A stretch of 28,685 bases of DNA from positions 1-28,685 of the forward strand of contig JAVFAS010000048.1 in the NCBI GenBank assembly GCA_034002405.1, in the 5' to 3' direction. Shown here piece after piece: positions 16,895 to 26,299 of the stretch (position 1 is its first letter; each line of letters opens with the position of its first letter). The notes beneath the pieces are model-generated. The model worked only from the letters and a program-made list of their open reading frames with translations. It was not told the origin of the DNA and did no database searches. This DNA comes from SZUA-365 sp034002405. Its GTDB lineage: Bacteria > Bacteroidota > Ignavibacteria > SZUA-365. The translations under genes and the position numbers were made by a program.

Positions 16895-18385
16895 TCAGGC
16901 TTCGTGAGGGTTGACATGATCGCGCGCCGGTTGCTCGCCACGCAGGAATTTCGGCACGAAGCGGGCGATACTGCTCCAATCGATGACATGCGTTTCCTTC
17001 GCCGTGCGCAGGACGAGCAGCACACCCATCACCCCGAGGATGATATTCGCCACCCACATACCCCAGAACGGCGAGAGTTCTCCCCGGTCGGCCAGTTTCT
17101 CCCCGCCGATCAAACATGCCCAATAGAAGAGGAAAAAGCCGAGACTGAGTCCGGCACCCATCCCGAATCCCCCGCGTCGGGCCATCATCCCCATCGGCGC
17201 ACCGATGAGCACGAACACCAGACACGCAACCGGAATGGAATACTTTTTATAGATCTCGACAAGAAAACGGTCCGCCTGCTTTCCGTCGAAATCGATGCCG
17301 CTGTGATCGGCCATGATCTGTGCCTGTAACTGCCGGGCGTCGGTCAGCGCGCGGGTCGCGGCACCAAGCGTGTCGAGTGGCAGCCGTGCGAGACTGTCGG
17401 CCAGCGCGCTGTCGGCCGCGGCGCGCTCGGCGGACGTCGCTCCGGGTGGCAGCTGTCGCAGCATCCGCGTCGGCATCGCGCTGTAGAGGCGCATCGTGCC
17501 GCCGAAATACCCCCGAAGATGCGCGACCATCCGCTCCCCCGTCTCTTCGATTTTCACCGCGCGTTGCCGCTCGACCGAATCGACAATCTCCCGCATCATG
17601 CGCGCACTCATCGTCCGGTCGTCACGCCGTGTGTTCGACGCATCGCTGCGCTGGAAGCCGAAGCCGCTGGCGGGAATCGAGACGCGGTGGCGGTGGTACC
17701 GCAATCGCCGATACTGGTTGAAGGTCTTGTTGTCCACTTCATGGATCTCGCCTTCCCGCAGATCCATGATGATGCGGCTGTAATCGGTCGAGAAACTCAC
17801 GGTGCCGCGCCGGGCCGTCACCACGACGGCGCGTTCGGGATCGGACAGGTCGTAAATGGTCACGCCCTCGAGATCGTTGCTTTTTTCGAAGGTCCGGCGA
17901 ACGAGGATGCGGTAGCTCGGAAGTTCCTGCTCGCTGGTGAACACACCGGCTTGCAGCGACAACGTCGGCTTGATCCGCACGATGTCGGTCATCAGCGTCT
18001 GCAAGCGGACGTTGGCATCGGGAAGAACATCGTTGTTGAACCAGATCAGTCCCACGGTCACGCCGACCGCCGCCACCACCACCGGCACCATCATGCGATA
18101 CAGACTCATGCCGCTCGCGCGCATGATGGTGATTTCATTGTCGGCCGAGAGCTTGCCAAACGCCATCAGCGTCGCCACCAGCACCGCCATCGGCACCGAG
18201 AGCACCAGCATCCAGGCAAGATTCAGGGAAATCAACTCGAGGATCACCCACGTGCTCAGACCCTTGCCGACAAGATTGCCCGCCTGCTTCATCAGGAACT
18301 GCAGGAGGAAAAGAAACACGATGATCGCGTTCGCGAAAACGAACGGACCGACGTGCGCGCGCAGTATGTACCGCCAGAGGATCAT
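16895..18385 (-). CDS. lptF: LptF-like permease, long form with extra central segment
   Basis: A 496-residue YjgP/YjgQ-family permease, first gene of the lptF-lptG pair. The N-terminus (ILWRYILRAHVGPF) and 'FGKLSADNEITIMRASGMSLYRMM' are typical of LptF, where the loop after helix 2 contacts the ATPase. N-terminal helices lie at roughly 15-40, 48-80 and 95-120, and C-terminal helices in the last ~130 residues. It is about 130 residues longer than LptG. The excess lies between the periplasmic beta domain and the fourth helix (roughly 230-365) and is charged, probably helical, and rich in Arg, Ala and Ser. Long LptF forms are, as I recall, seen in Bacteroidetes relatives. Start choice is uncertain: ATG at 18385 gives the family-like MILWRY, while an ATG at 18424 would add 13 residues; neither has a good ribosome-binding site. 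Confidence 0.87.
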   Translation of the reverse strand: MILWRYILRAHVGPFVFANAIIVFLFLLQFLMKQAGNLVGKGLSTWVILELISLNLAWMLVLSVPMAVLVATLMAFGKLSADNEITIMRASGMSLYRMMVPVVVAAVGVTVGLIWFNNDVLPDANVRLQTLMTDIVRIKPTLSLQAGVFTSEQELPSYRILVRRTFEKSNDLEGVTIYDLSDPERAVVVTARRGTVSFSTDYSRIIMDLREGEIHEVDNKTFNQYRRLRYHRHRVSIPASGFGFQRSDASNTRRDDRTMSARMMREIVDSVERQRAVKIEETGERMVAHLRGYFGGTMRLYSAMPTRMLRQLPPGATSAERAAADSALADSLARLPLDTLGAATRALTDARQLQAQIMADHSGIDFDGKQADRFLVEIYKKYSIPVACLVFVLIGAPMGMMARRGGFGMGAGLSLGFFLFYWACLIGGEKLADRGELSPFWGMWVANIILGVMGVLLVLRTAKETHVIDWSSIARFVPKFLRGEQPARDHVNPHEA

Positions 18386-18753
18386 TCGCGGGCATCCGTG
18401 CGGTGCACGCACGGATAATTCCATTGCATCAGTGGGTGGAAGAGACTACCATACCGGCTTGCGGCACATCCCCGCGGTGAAATCTTGCTGCCGCGACGCG
18501 CGGACACGCCGAACCGATGGGCGGAATATACCGAATTTCTGCCATTGTGTTCCTTGCACCGGAGTTCACGTCTTTCTAATTTTGATGTTCATTCGAGAAT
18601 CGAAAGGGCGACAGGCAGTTCGCCGGACCCCCCTCATGCAGATCTCCATACGAACGTCTCACAACGCAAGGGTTCCTATCGAACTGATCGTTACATCCTA
18701 ACATCTCGTGTAACGTGCACGGCAGCAGACGTTTGAATTCCAACCCGAAACGC
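18386..18753. other. Divergent intergenic region between lptF and sprA
   Basis: About 330-370 bp of non-coding DNA from which transcription leaves in both directions. Toward sprA there is a Bacteroidetes-style promoter candidate (18554-18584). Toward lptF the best -10 is TATATT on the minus strand (18530-18525), with only a poor -35, so that promoter is weakly supported. A short inverted repeat, TTCGA-GAA-TCGAA (18592-18604), lies immediately downstream of the sprA -7 box, where an operator could sit, but five base pairs can arise by chance. I see no RNA gene here. A GTG at 18715 would extend the sprA frame by 13 codons. Confidence 0.5.
18554..18584 (+). promoter_or_regulatory. Bacteroidetes-type promoter candidate for sprA
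   Basis: TTG (18554-18556) is followed after 20 bases by TAATTTTG (18577-18584), an exact match to the Bacteroidetes -7 consensus TAnnTTTG with the -33 TTG at the expected distance. It lies in the only AT-rich pocket of the divergent region. The predicted leader is about 160 bases. Whether this lineage uses that sigma-factor consensus is unknown; other promoters in the window look more like ordinary sigma-70 sites. Confidence 0.35.
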
Positions 18754-21700
18754 ATGATCATGAATCCCCCAACACCGGGGAACGGCAGGAGTGTGCCCGC
18801 GCGCGCGCCGCATGCCGGTTCTTGGCGAACCGGTCGTGTCCGCGCGGCCGCGGTGCTCGCCGGTATCTCCGTGTTTTCCCTCGTGTTCTTCCTCGGCGCC
18901 GCCGTGCCACCCGCGTTCACCGTCCCGATTGTCACGATCGAAAGCGCGATCGAGTGGAACGCCTTCGTGAATGCCGGACTCGGGTCGCTGATGGGGATTC
19001 CCGGACAGCATCTCCCCCTGCCCGCACCTGCGCAGGCGGAGGATGCCACGGCATCCGCGCACACAACCCCCGCGCCGACAACACCACTGCTGGCTGCAAC
19101 CACGCCGGCCGACACGGACAACGCGCTGTATGCGGACAACGCGCTGAATACGGACGATGCGCTCATCCCGGTGACGGCGTTCGATGCCGCGCTGACGGCA
19201 CGGATGGACAGTCTTGACATCCCGCCCGCCGACAGTACCACGCGCGCGCGCTTCCTGCCGCCGCGGCCGCGTCCATCCCCGATCGCACGTCCGTATCCCG
19301 AGCGTCTCTCACCGCTGTACGGGCAGCCGACCCGCGGCATTCAGCGCATCGTGACCGTCGATTCGACGAGGGACGAAGTGTTGATCCGCGAAGTCATCAA
19401 CGGACGTGACGTCCGCGTTCCGTACCGTATGACGCTCGACGAGTACATCACCGGCCGCTACAATTATGAACGGAACCGACGCACGGCGGGGAAGGCATCG
19501 GAGTATTCGCTGGAACAGGGCGACGACCTGGCGAAGCTGCTCAAGAACATCACCGAGATCGACATCCCCATCGCGCCGAATCCGCTGATGAGCATCTTCG
19601 GTGACCGCAGCCGCATCAGCGTGCGTATCAACGGCGCGATCGACATCAATGCGGGATTCAAAATCGAAAGCTCCGACCAGCAGTCGGTCTTCCTCCGCCC
19701 GACGCAATTCTCTCCCAACTTCAAGCAGCAGGTCCAGATCAACGTGAATGGGTTGGTCGGCGACAAGTTGAGCATCCGCGCCGACTGGAGCACCGAACGC
19801 ACGTTCGATTACGAAAACCAGCTCAAGATCAAGTATACCGGATATGAGGATGAGATTGTCCAGAGTGTCGAGGCGGGCAATGTGTCGCTGCAGACTCCGT
19901 CGACCCTGATCCAGGGTTCGGGCGCACTGTTCGGTCTCAAGGCCGAGTTCCAGCTTGGTCCGCTGCGCCTGCAGACCATCGCCTCGCAGAAGAAAGGCGA
20001 GTCATCGCGCCTGTCGATCAACGGCGGCGCACAGGAACAGAAGTTCGAGCGCCACGCCTACGAATACTCCGACAACCACTATTTCATCGATGCCGGCTAT
20101 CGCGATATCGATCTCACATCGGGCCATTCACCGTACGAAGCGTATTACAATTACCGCGCGCTGTATCCGGATTCGAAGTCTCCGGTGGTCGTGCGGCCGG
20201 ACCTGTATATCAAGGAAATCGAAGTCTGGCTGTCGCGTCCGGCTTCGAGCGGCGTGGTTACCGATCCGGACGAACGGGACGCGGTGGCCTTCATCGAGAA
20301 TCCGGATCCGTACGTTCCCGGTGATGCCGGCTTCCCGACTTCCTACGATACCTATCTCGATCCGAACCAGCGTGTCGATCCCAAGTCGGGAGAAATCGAG
20401 GTCGGCCGCTTCAAGCGCCTGCAACGGAATGTCGATTACTTCCTCAACGAAGTGACCGGCATCATCACGCTGAATTCCAGCATCCAGGACGATCAGGTCC
20501 TCGCCGTGGCATACCGCATCGAGGGTCCGACCGTCGAGAGCACCGATGACCTGATCTACGGAACCTTCGCGGGCGATCCGCGGCTGCGGACGTACCAGAA
20601 CGAGAAGAACGAAACCGTGCCCTCGCGGCAGGTGCTCAAGCTCGTCAAGCCGAAAAATCTCGGGCCGTCTTTCGACAAGGCATGGAAGCTGAAAGTGCGC
20701 AGCATTTACTCGCTCAACACGCGCAATCTCACCGCGGCGGATCTGGCGAACTTCAAGATCGTCTACCGTTCCGGCGGACAGCCCGACAACGAAATCCTGC
20801 CCAACACCAACGCGCAGTTGCTGCGCCTGTTCGGTCTCGACTATTCCGACGACAATGGTGGTCCTCCCGACGGCCGTATCGATTTCCTGCAGGGACTCAC
20901 CATCAACCCCGTCCGCGGCGAGATCATCTTCCCCACGCTCGAGCCGTGGGATTCGGGGATGAAGGAATTGTATGTGGCGCTGTTCGGTGGCAATCCAACG
21001 GACCTCGACGCCTTCACCTACCCCGAAGTGTACACGCAGACCAAGACGCAGGCGCGGCAGAGTTCGCGCGACAAAATCATCATCAGCGGCACCACGCGCG
21101 GTTCGTCTTCCGCGGTCTACAACCTCGGCTTCAACGTCGTCCCCGGCTCGGTGCGGGTGACCATGAATGGTTCGCCCCTCACGCCGGGCGTTGATTACAC
21201 TGTTGACGAACAGGTCGGGACGGTGCGTATCACGCGCGAGGAGGCACTGGTACCCGAGGCCAAGGTCGAAATCGATTACGAGAAGCAGGACCTATTCACC
21301 TTCGCATCGAAAACACTGGTTGGCGTGCGCGGTGAAGTGGATCTCGGCGAGCGCTCCTTCCTCGGCTTCACCTACATGAGTCTCAATCAAAAGACGCTCA
21401 GCGACAAGGTGCGGATCGGCGAGGAACCCATCAGCAACTCGATGTTTGGCATCGATGCGAAAACCGATATCGACCTTCCCGTGCTCACCGATGCGCTCAA
21501 CACGCTGCCGTTCATCTCGACGAAGGAGAAGTCGTCCCTGACCGTCCAGGGCGAAATGGCGATGGTCATGCCGCAGGAAAGCAGCAAAACCAGTACCATC
21601 CCGAGCGACGGCGGCGAGGGCATCGCCTATCTCGATGATTTCGAAGGCTCGCGAATTTTCATTCCGTTGCAGACCGCCTACTCGGTGTGGCGTCTCGGAT

Positions 21701-24700
21701 CGGTGCCCAACACGCTGCCGAACAACAGCACCACCATCGATTCGGTCATGCAGACCAATCGCGCCAAGCTTGACTGGTACAACCTTCCCATCACCGCGGT
21801 GTCGGACCGGACGGTGCGCGTCGATGACATCTGGCCCGAGAAAAGCGTGGCGCGTGAAGACCAGCGCGTGACGGTGCTCGATCTCGATTACTATCCCGGC
21901 CAGCGCGGGCAATTCAATTATAATCCGGACCTCGGACTCCAGAGAAGAAACTGGGCGAGCATTCAACGGTTGCTGCCCGTGAATGCGACGAACCTCGTCG
22001 ACGGAAACTTCAATTACATCGAACTCTGGATGAAGGTCGAGAACATGCCGGCGGGTGGAAAAATGTTCATCGACCTCGGAAAGGTCTCCGAGGATGTGAT
22101 CCCCGACGGCAAACTCAATACCGAGGATGACGTGCTTGCCGGATCGATCCGCAACGGCATTCTCGATCCGCAGGAAGATATCGGTCTCGACATGCTCACC
22201 GACGACCAGGAACGCGCGGTGTACGCGGCGCAGATCGCCGCCGGCCTGATCGAGGCGGACGATCCGAGCGGAGACAACTTCGCGTACGATCCCAACAACT
22301 GGCGGCAGTTCAACGGCACGCAGGGCAATCTCGACGATCCGGCCGGACAATTTCCCGACACCGAGGATCTCAACAACAACGCCATTCTCGATCTGGCCAA
22401 TGATTACTACCGTTACGCGATCGATCTCGACGCCAGCCGCTTCGCCCCCGAAGCACCCGACCGCAATCCCTACGTCGTCGGCGGCGGCACCAACGGCTGG
22501 TATCAATTCCGCATCCCCCTGGCCAAACCCGATGCCGAAGTAGGTGCTCCCGCGCTGGACAATGTGGAATATCTGCGGGTGATCCTCACCGACGTCGAGG
22601 GTGGCGATCCGAACGCCAAGGCCACGGTGCGTATCGCCGAGTTCAATTTTGTCGGCAATCAGTGGTACGAGCGTGTGCGCAATGACGAGATGTTCTCGGT
22701 GGCCGTGGTCAACGTCGAGGACAACCCCAACGAGTACACCGTGCCGCCCGGCGTCATCCGTCCCCGTGACCGCACCCGTCCCGACCAGGAAATCTACGGC
22801 AACGAACAGTCGCTGTCGCTCGATTTCACCAATCTCCCGAACGACACGCTTCGCGAAGCCTATCGCATCTTCCCGGGCAACGGCATCGATCTGTTCAATT
22901 ACCGGCAGCTGAAGATGTACGTGCATGGCGACCAGAACCTGCAGGGCCGCGACTATGAAATGGTCATGCGTTTCGGCATCGACACGGCGAATTACTATGA
23001 GTACCGCATGCTGGTCGAACCCGGCTGGTCGACGAACAACGAAGTGGCCATCGACTTCAGCCAGCTCACGGCGATCAAAAGCCTCATCGACAGCGCCAGC
23101 GCCTACGACGCGTTCCCGGTGCGTGGCAAGGACAACGCCTGGTTCTGGGTGTATGGCAATCCCGATATCGTCCGCGTGCAGTTCATCAGTGTCGGCGTGC
23201 GCAATCGGGAGAGCACGGAGCTCACCGGTCGCCTGTGGATCAACGAACTCCGCGTCATTCAGCCGAACTCGCAGAACGGCTATGCCTACAACGCATCGAT
23301 GAACCTTCGCCTCGCCGACATCGCCGATATCAGCGCGAACGTGAATCACTCCGATCCGTTTTTTCACGGACTCTCCGAGCGCTTCAGCGCCTCGCGCGCG
23401 TGGACAACCAACTGGAGCATGACGACCACGCTCAATATCGACAAGGCGTTTCCGGAGGATTGGAAGGGAACGCAGGTGCGTGTCACCTACGCCCATGCCG
23501 AAAATCTGACCAAGCCCCTGCTCGTCCCCGGTCAGCCCGACGTGGAGGTCGAGGGCGCGGTCGCCGCGCTGGCCGACAAGTTACGCGCCGAAGGCAAGCC
23601 CCAGCGCGAGATCGACGAAGCCACACGCAATGCGCGCATCGCAACACAGACGTTGTCGATTCGCGACAGCTGGGCGATTCCCACCGTCCGACTCAAGGCC
23701 CCGGGTGAAAGCTGGCTCATCAAGGACGTGGTCAACCGGCTCGAACTCAGCTACAACTACTCGGTTACCAGATATCGGGATCCGATATTCCGCTCCCGCC
23801 GCAACTGGCAGTGGCAGGCGCGCATGGGCTACGGTTACGATTTTGGTCGCGACGCCTACATCAAGCCTTTCGCCATCTTCGACGGGGTGTTCCTGCTCGA
23901 TTACTACAAGGACGCGAAGTGGTATTTTCTCCCCACGCGCATCGCGGTCGACGCCGGTCTCGAGCGCTCGCGCATCGAGGAAGTGGAGCGGGAGCCGTTG
24001 CGCTACCGCCCCTACACCCGGACCTTCCTCCACAACCGTTCGGCGAATTTCGCCTTCACGCTGTCGGAGCAGAGCTTGCTGAACCTGAGCGGAAGCTACA
24101 ACACCAGCTTCCGTTCGTCGTTGCTCGGACTCGAGACGGATTTTCTGTATGACGAAAACGGCGATATCCTCAAGGACCCGACGTACAACCTGCCGGTGAT
24201 CGCGCAGCGCCAGAGTTCCGCGATTTTCAGTGATGTCTTCTTCGGCCGGAACGGCGGACTGTATTTCGGCATTCCAACCACCTATCAGCAGCAATCCTCC
24301 CTGACCAGCCGTCCGATCGTGCCGGGCATTTTCGATCTCGACCGCCATCTCGACCTCAATCTCTCCTATCAGGTCTCCTACAACTGGCAGCAGAACATCC
24401 AGCAGGAGGAGCAGGGCCGCACGGCGAGTTACAATGCCAGCGTCAACGCACAGATGACGCTGAAGCTCAAGGCGCTGTTTGATCCGCTTTTCGGCGAGCG
24501 CAAAGGCACCGACAGTCCCGTGCCGGACCGCAAGCCCACGCCCGGTCGCCGCAGCGGGACGGTGCCACCGGTCGAGGAGAAACCCGAGCCGGAGAAGCTC
24601 GACGCGAAGGGACTGGCGGAGCTCGATGTCACGCCGATGAATGAACTTCTCCTCCTGCTCGAGCAACGGCTCCCGGACCGTGCGCAGGAGATCATCGAGA

Positions 24701-26256
24701 AGTACCAGCCGTACATGGAAAAGGAGAATGAACTCGCCGATCTCAAGCAACAGGGAGAGGACGAAGGAAATCTCGAGCGCGTCGTCGAGCTCAACGCGGA
24801 AATTCAGCGCGTCCGTCGGGAATTGATCGGCATTCTCCGCGGCGAGGCCGGGATGGAAGGGGATCCGGAAGAGCCCGACACCGCGGGCGGCATCGATGTC
24901 GGGAAGTATCTCGCCGATCTCGCCTATTACGCAATCAAGGTTCCCTTGCTCGATTACGACAACGTCGCGTTCACCTATTCGCAGAACAACAGCAGCCAGG
25001 TGGCGGGTGTGCGGGGCGAAACAGGCTTCTCGACCTTCTGGACCAGCGTGCCCTTCGGCAATCCCCCCAATGCGGACGCGGGTCCCTCCCGTCTTTACCA
25101 GCTCGGTTTGATCAGCGATCCGAATCCCGGTTCCGGACGCATCGCCCTTCGCGGCGCCTTCCCCTTCATCGGCATCGAGGATTACAGCCGCGGTCTGCGC
25201 GCGCCGAATCCCACCGGCACGTATGTGGACAATTACACCCAGGCCAACACCTTCTCGATCAAGACCAACCGTCCGCTCTGGGATGGCGCGCGCCTCGATC
25301 TGAATTGGGACCTGAAATGGTCACTCAACAAGAACTACCAGATCCGTACCGACGCGGCCGGTAATCAGACCATCGCCAGCGTGACCACCACCGGCAAGCT
25401 CGAACGCTCGTTCATGACCTTCCCCGACTTCCTGTTCTTCTCCTTCTTCAACACGAACATGGAGGCGGTCAACGCGCGCTATCAGGAGTTGCTCAACAAC
25501 GCGGGTGACGGGCGCACGCAGGCCGAAAAGCTCGCCGAGGCCTTCGAAGACGGCTTCGAAGCGGTGCCCTGGCTGCAGGATGTGCTCGGTTCCTTCTTCC
25601 CGCGCCTCAACTACGGTCTGCGCTGGGATGGCCTGGAGAAATGGGCGCTGCTCGAGGGCCTCGCCGATCGCATTTCGCTCGAACACCGCTACACCTCGAA
25701 TTTCGCCACGGGATTCCGCAACAGCCAGGACACCGGCGAGCGCATCACCGAGACCGAACAGGTCAGCTATGGCTTCCAGCCGCTGGTGGGACTGCAGCTC
25801 GCCTTCCGGCAGGTGTGGGGCGGCGACCTGAGCGTCAACACGCGGTGGGACAAGAAAGGCACCTACAGCCTCAACACCTCGTCGAGCAACATTGTCGAGG
25901 ACAATTCAAACGAAGTGTCACTCACGGCCGATTTCAAGAAAAACGGATTTGAAATGCCGATGTTTGGCCTGTCGCTGCAAAACGACATCCAGTTCACGTT
26001 CGCCTTCACGCTCAACAAGACCGCTTCCCGCATCTACAGCGTGAGCAATCTCGGCAGCGGCGGCCAGCCTCGCGAGGGCATCACACGCATCAGCATCGAG
26101 CCGCGGATCAAGTACAGCGTGAGCCAGCGCGTGCAGGCATCCCTGTTCTACCGCTACCAGCGCACCCGGCCGGATGCCGACGTCGGTTCGCGCATTCCCG
26201 GCAGCACGATTCACGAGGGCGGTCTCGAGATTCGCATCACCATCGCCGGATCGTAA
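18754..26256 (+). CDS. sprA: SprA, outer-membrane translocon of the type IX secretion system
   Basis: A protein of about 2500 residues matching SprA (Sov in Porphyromonas), the very large single-chain beta-barrel through which folded T9SS substrates cross the outer membrane. Family marks: a signal-anchor-like hydrophobic segment near the N-terminus, a Pro/Thr-rich spacer, 'NPLMSIFGDRSRISVRINGAID' (about residue 275), 'VQINVNGLVGDKLSIRADW', repeated strands with Tyr/Phe girdles, 'AYLDDFEGSR' (about 957-966, the SprA/Sov hallmark), and a C-terminal barrel ending in an amphipathic strand. A Pro-rich then charged helical insert occupies about 1915-2045. Start is uncertain: GTG 18715, ATG 18754 or ATG 18760, none with a clear ribosome-binding site; 18754 keeps a shorter N-region before the hydrophobic segment. 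It is divergent from lptFG and ends at a strong terminator. Partner proteins (PorV, Plug, SprE, GldKLMN) are not in the window. Confidence 0.95.
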   Translation: MIMNPPTPGNGRSVPARAPHAGSWRTGRVRAAAVLAGISVFSLVFFLGAAVPPAFTVPIVTIESAIEWNAFVNAGLGSLMGIPGQHLPLPAPAQAEDATASAHTTPAPTTPLLAATTPADTDNALYADNALNTDDALIPVTAFDAALTARMDSLDIPPADSTTRARFLPPRPRPSPIARPYPERLSPLYGQPTRGIQRIVTVDSTRDEVLIREVINGRDVRVPYRMTLDEYITGRYNYERNRRTAGKASEYSLEQGDDLAKLLKNITEIDIPIAPNPLMSIFGDRSRISVRINGAIDINAGFKIESSDQQSVFLRPTQFSPNFKQQVQINVNGLVGDKLSIRADWSTERTFDYENQLKIKYTGYEDEIVQSVEAGNVSLQTPSTLIQGSGALFGLKAEFQLGPLRLQTIASQKKGESSRLSINGGAQEQKFERHAYEYSDNHYFIDAGYRDIDLTSGHSPYEAYYNYRALYPDSKSPVVVRPDLYIKEIEVWLSRPASSGVVTDPDERDAVAFIENPDPYVPGDAGFPTSYDTYLDPNQRVDPKSGEIEVGRFKRLQRNVDYFLNEVTGIITLNSSIQDDQVLAVAYRIEGPTVESTDDLIYGTFAGDPRLRTYQNEKNETVPSRQVLKLVKPKNLGPSFDKAWKLKVRSIYSLNTRNLTAADLANFKIVYRSGGQPDNEILPNTNAQLLRLFGLDYSDDNGGPPDGRIDFLQGLTINPVRGEIIFPTLEPWDSGMKELYVALFGGNPTDLDAFTYPEVYTQTKTQARQSSRDKIIISGTTRGSSSAVYNLGFNVVPGSVRVTMNGSPLTPGVDYTVDEQVGTVRITREEALVPEAKVEIDYEKQDLFTFASKTLVGVRGEVDLGERSFLGFTYMSLNQKTLSDKVRIGEEPISNSMFGIDAKTDIDLPVLTDALNTLPFISTKEKSSLTVQGEMAMVMPQESSKTSTIPSDGGEGIAYLDDFEGSRIFIPLQTAYSVWRLGSVPNTLPNNSTTIDSVMQTNRAKLDWYNLPITAVSDRTVRVDDIWPEKSVAREDQRVTVLDLDYYPGQRGQFNYNPDLGLQRRNWASIQRLLPVNATNLVDGNFNYIELWMKVENMPAGGKMFIDLGKVSEDVIPDGKLNTEDDVLAGSIRNGILDPQEDIGLDMLTDDQERAVYAAQIAAGLIEADDPSGDNFAYDPNNWRQFNGTQGNLDDPAGQFPDTEDLNNNAILDLANDYYRYAIDLDASRFAPEAPDRNPYVVGGGTNGWYQFRIPLAKPDAEVGAPALDNVEYLRVILTDVEGGDPNAKATVRIAEFNFVGNQWYERVRNDEMFSVAVVNVEDNPNEYTVPPGVIRPRDRTRPDQEIYGNEQSLSLDFTNLPNDTLREAYRIFPGNGIDLFNYRQLKMYVHGDQNLQGRDYEMVMRFGIDTANYYEYRMLVEPGWSTNNEVAIDFSQLTAIKSLIDSASAYDAFPVRGKDNAWFWVYGNPDIVRVQFISVGVRNRESTELTGRLWINELRVIQPNSQNGYAYNASMNLRLADIADISANVNHSDPFFHGLSERFSASRAWTTNWSMTTTLNIDKAFPEDWKGTQVRVTYAHAENLTKPLLVPGQPDVEVEGAVAALADKLRAEGKPQREIDEATRNARIATQTLSIRDSWAIPTVRLKAPGESWLIKDVVNRLELSYNYSVTRYRDPIFRSRRNWQWQARMGYGYDFGRDAYIKPFAIFDGVFLLDYYKDAKWYFLPTRIAVDAGLERSRIEEVEREPLRYRPYTRTFLHNRSANFAFTLSEQSLLNLSGSYNTSFRSSLLGLETDFLYDENGDILKDPTYNLPVIAQRQSSAIFSDVFFGRNGGLYFGIPTTYQQQSSLTSRPIVPGIFDLDRHLDLNLSYQVSYNWQQNIQQEEQGRTASYNASVNAQMTLKLKALFDPLFGERKGTDSPVPDRKPTPGRRSGTVPPVEEKPEPEKLDAKGLAELDVTPMNELLLLLEQRLPDRAQEIIEKYQPYMEKENELADLKQQGEDEGNLERVVELNAEIQRVRRELIGILRGEAGMEGDPEEPDTAGGIDVGKYLADLAYYAIKVPLLDYDNVAFTYSQNNSSQVAGVRGETGFSTFWTSVPFGNPPNADAGPSRLYQLGLISDPNPGSGRIALRGAFPFIGIEDYSRGLRAPNPTGTYVDNYTQANTFSIKTNRPLWDGARLDLNWDLKWSLNKNYQIRTDAAGNQTIASVTTTGKLERSFMTFPDFLFFSFFNTNMEAVNARYQELLNNAGDGRTQAEKLAEAFEDGFEAVPWLQDVLGSFFPRLNYGLRWDGLEKWALLEGLADRISLEHRYTSNFATGFRNSQDTGERITETEQVSYGFQPLVGLQLAFRQVWGGDLSVNTRWDKKGTYSLNTSSSNIVEDNSNEVSLTADFKKNGFEMPMFGLSLQNDIQFTFAFTLNKTASRIYSVSNLGSGGQPREGITRISIEPRIKYSVSQRVQASLFYRYQRTRPDADVGSRIPGSTIHEGGLEIRITIAGS
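19111..19164 (+). repeat. Three tandem 18-bp units in the sprA N-terminal spacer
   Basis: Units at 19111-19128, 19129-19146 and 19147-19164 encode DTDNAL, YADNAL and NTDDAL. The first two share the run GCGGACAACGCGCTG almost exactly and the third has drifted. The repeat is in frame, inside the Thr/Pro/Ala-rich stretch between the signal segment and the first conserved SprA region. It probably reflects slippage in an unconstrained linker. Confidence 0.8.
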
Positions 26257-26299
26257 CATCCGCGCGATCCCGGAACGGGACGCGACGGCCAATGGTACC

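Noticed and set aside
16875..17225. Upstream extension of the lptG frame by 117 codons
   Set aside because: It lies entirely inside lptF in another frame and has no membrane-protein character; the ATG at 16874 with a good ribosome site starts the family-conserved sequence.
21292..23496. A 734-codon minus-strand frame opposite sprA
   Set aside because: It is also in codon register with sprA, with no ribosome site, and His/Arg/Val/Glu-rich translation typical of reverse-complement shadows.
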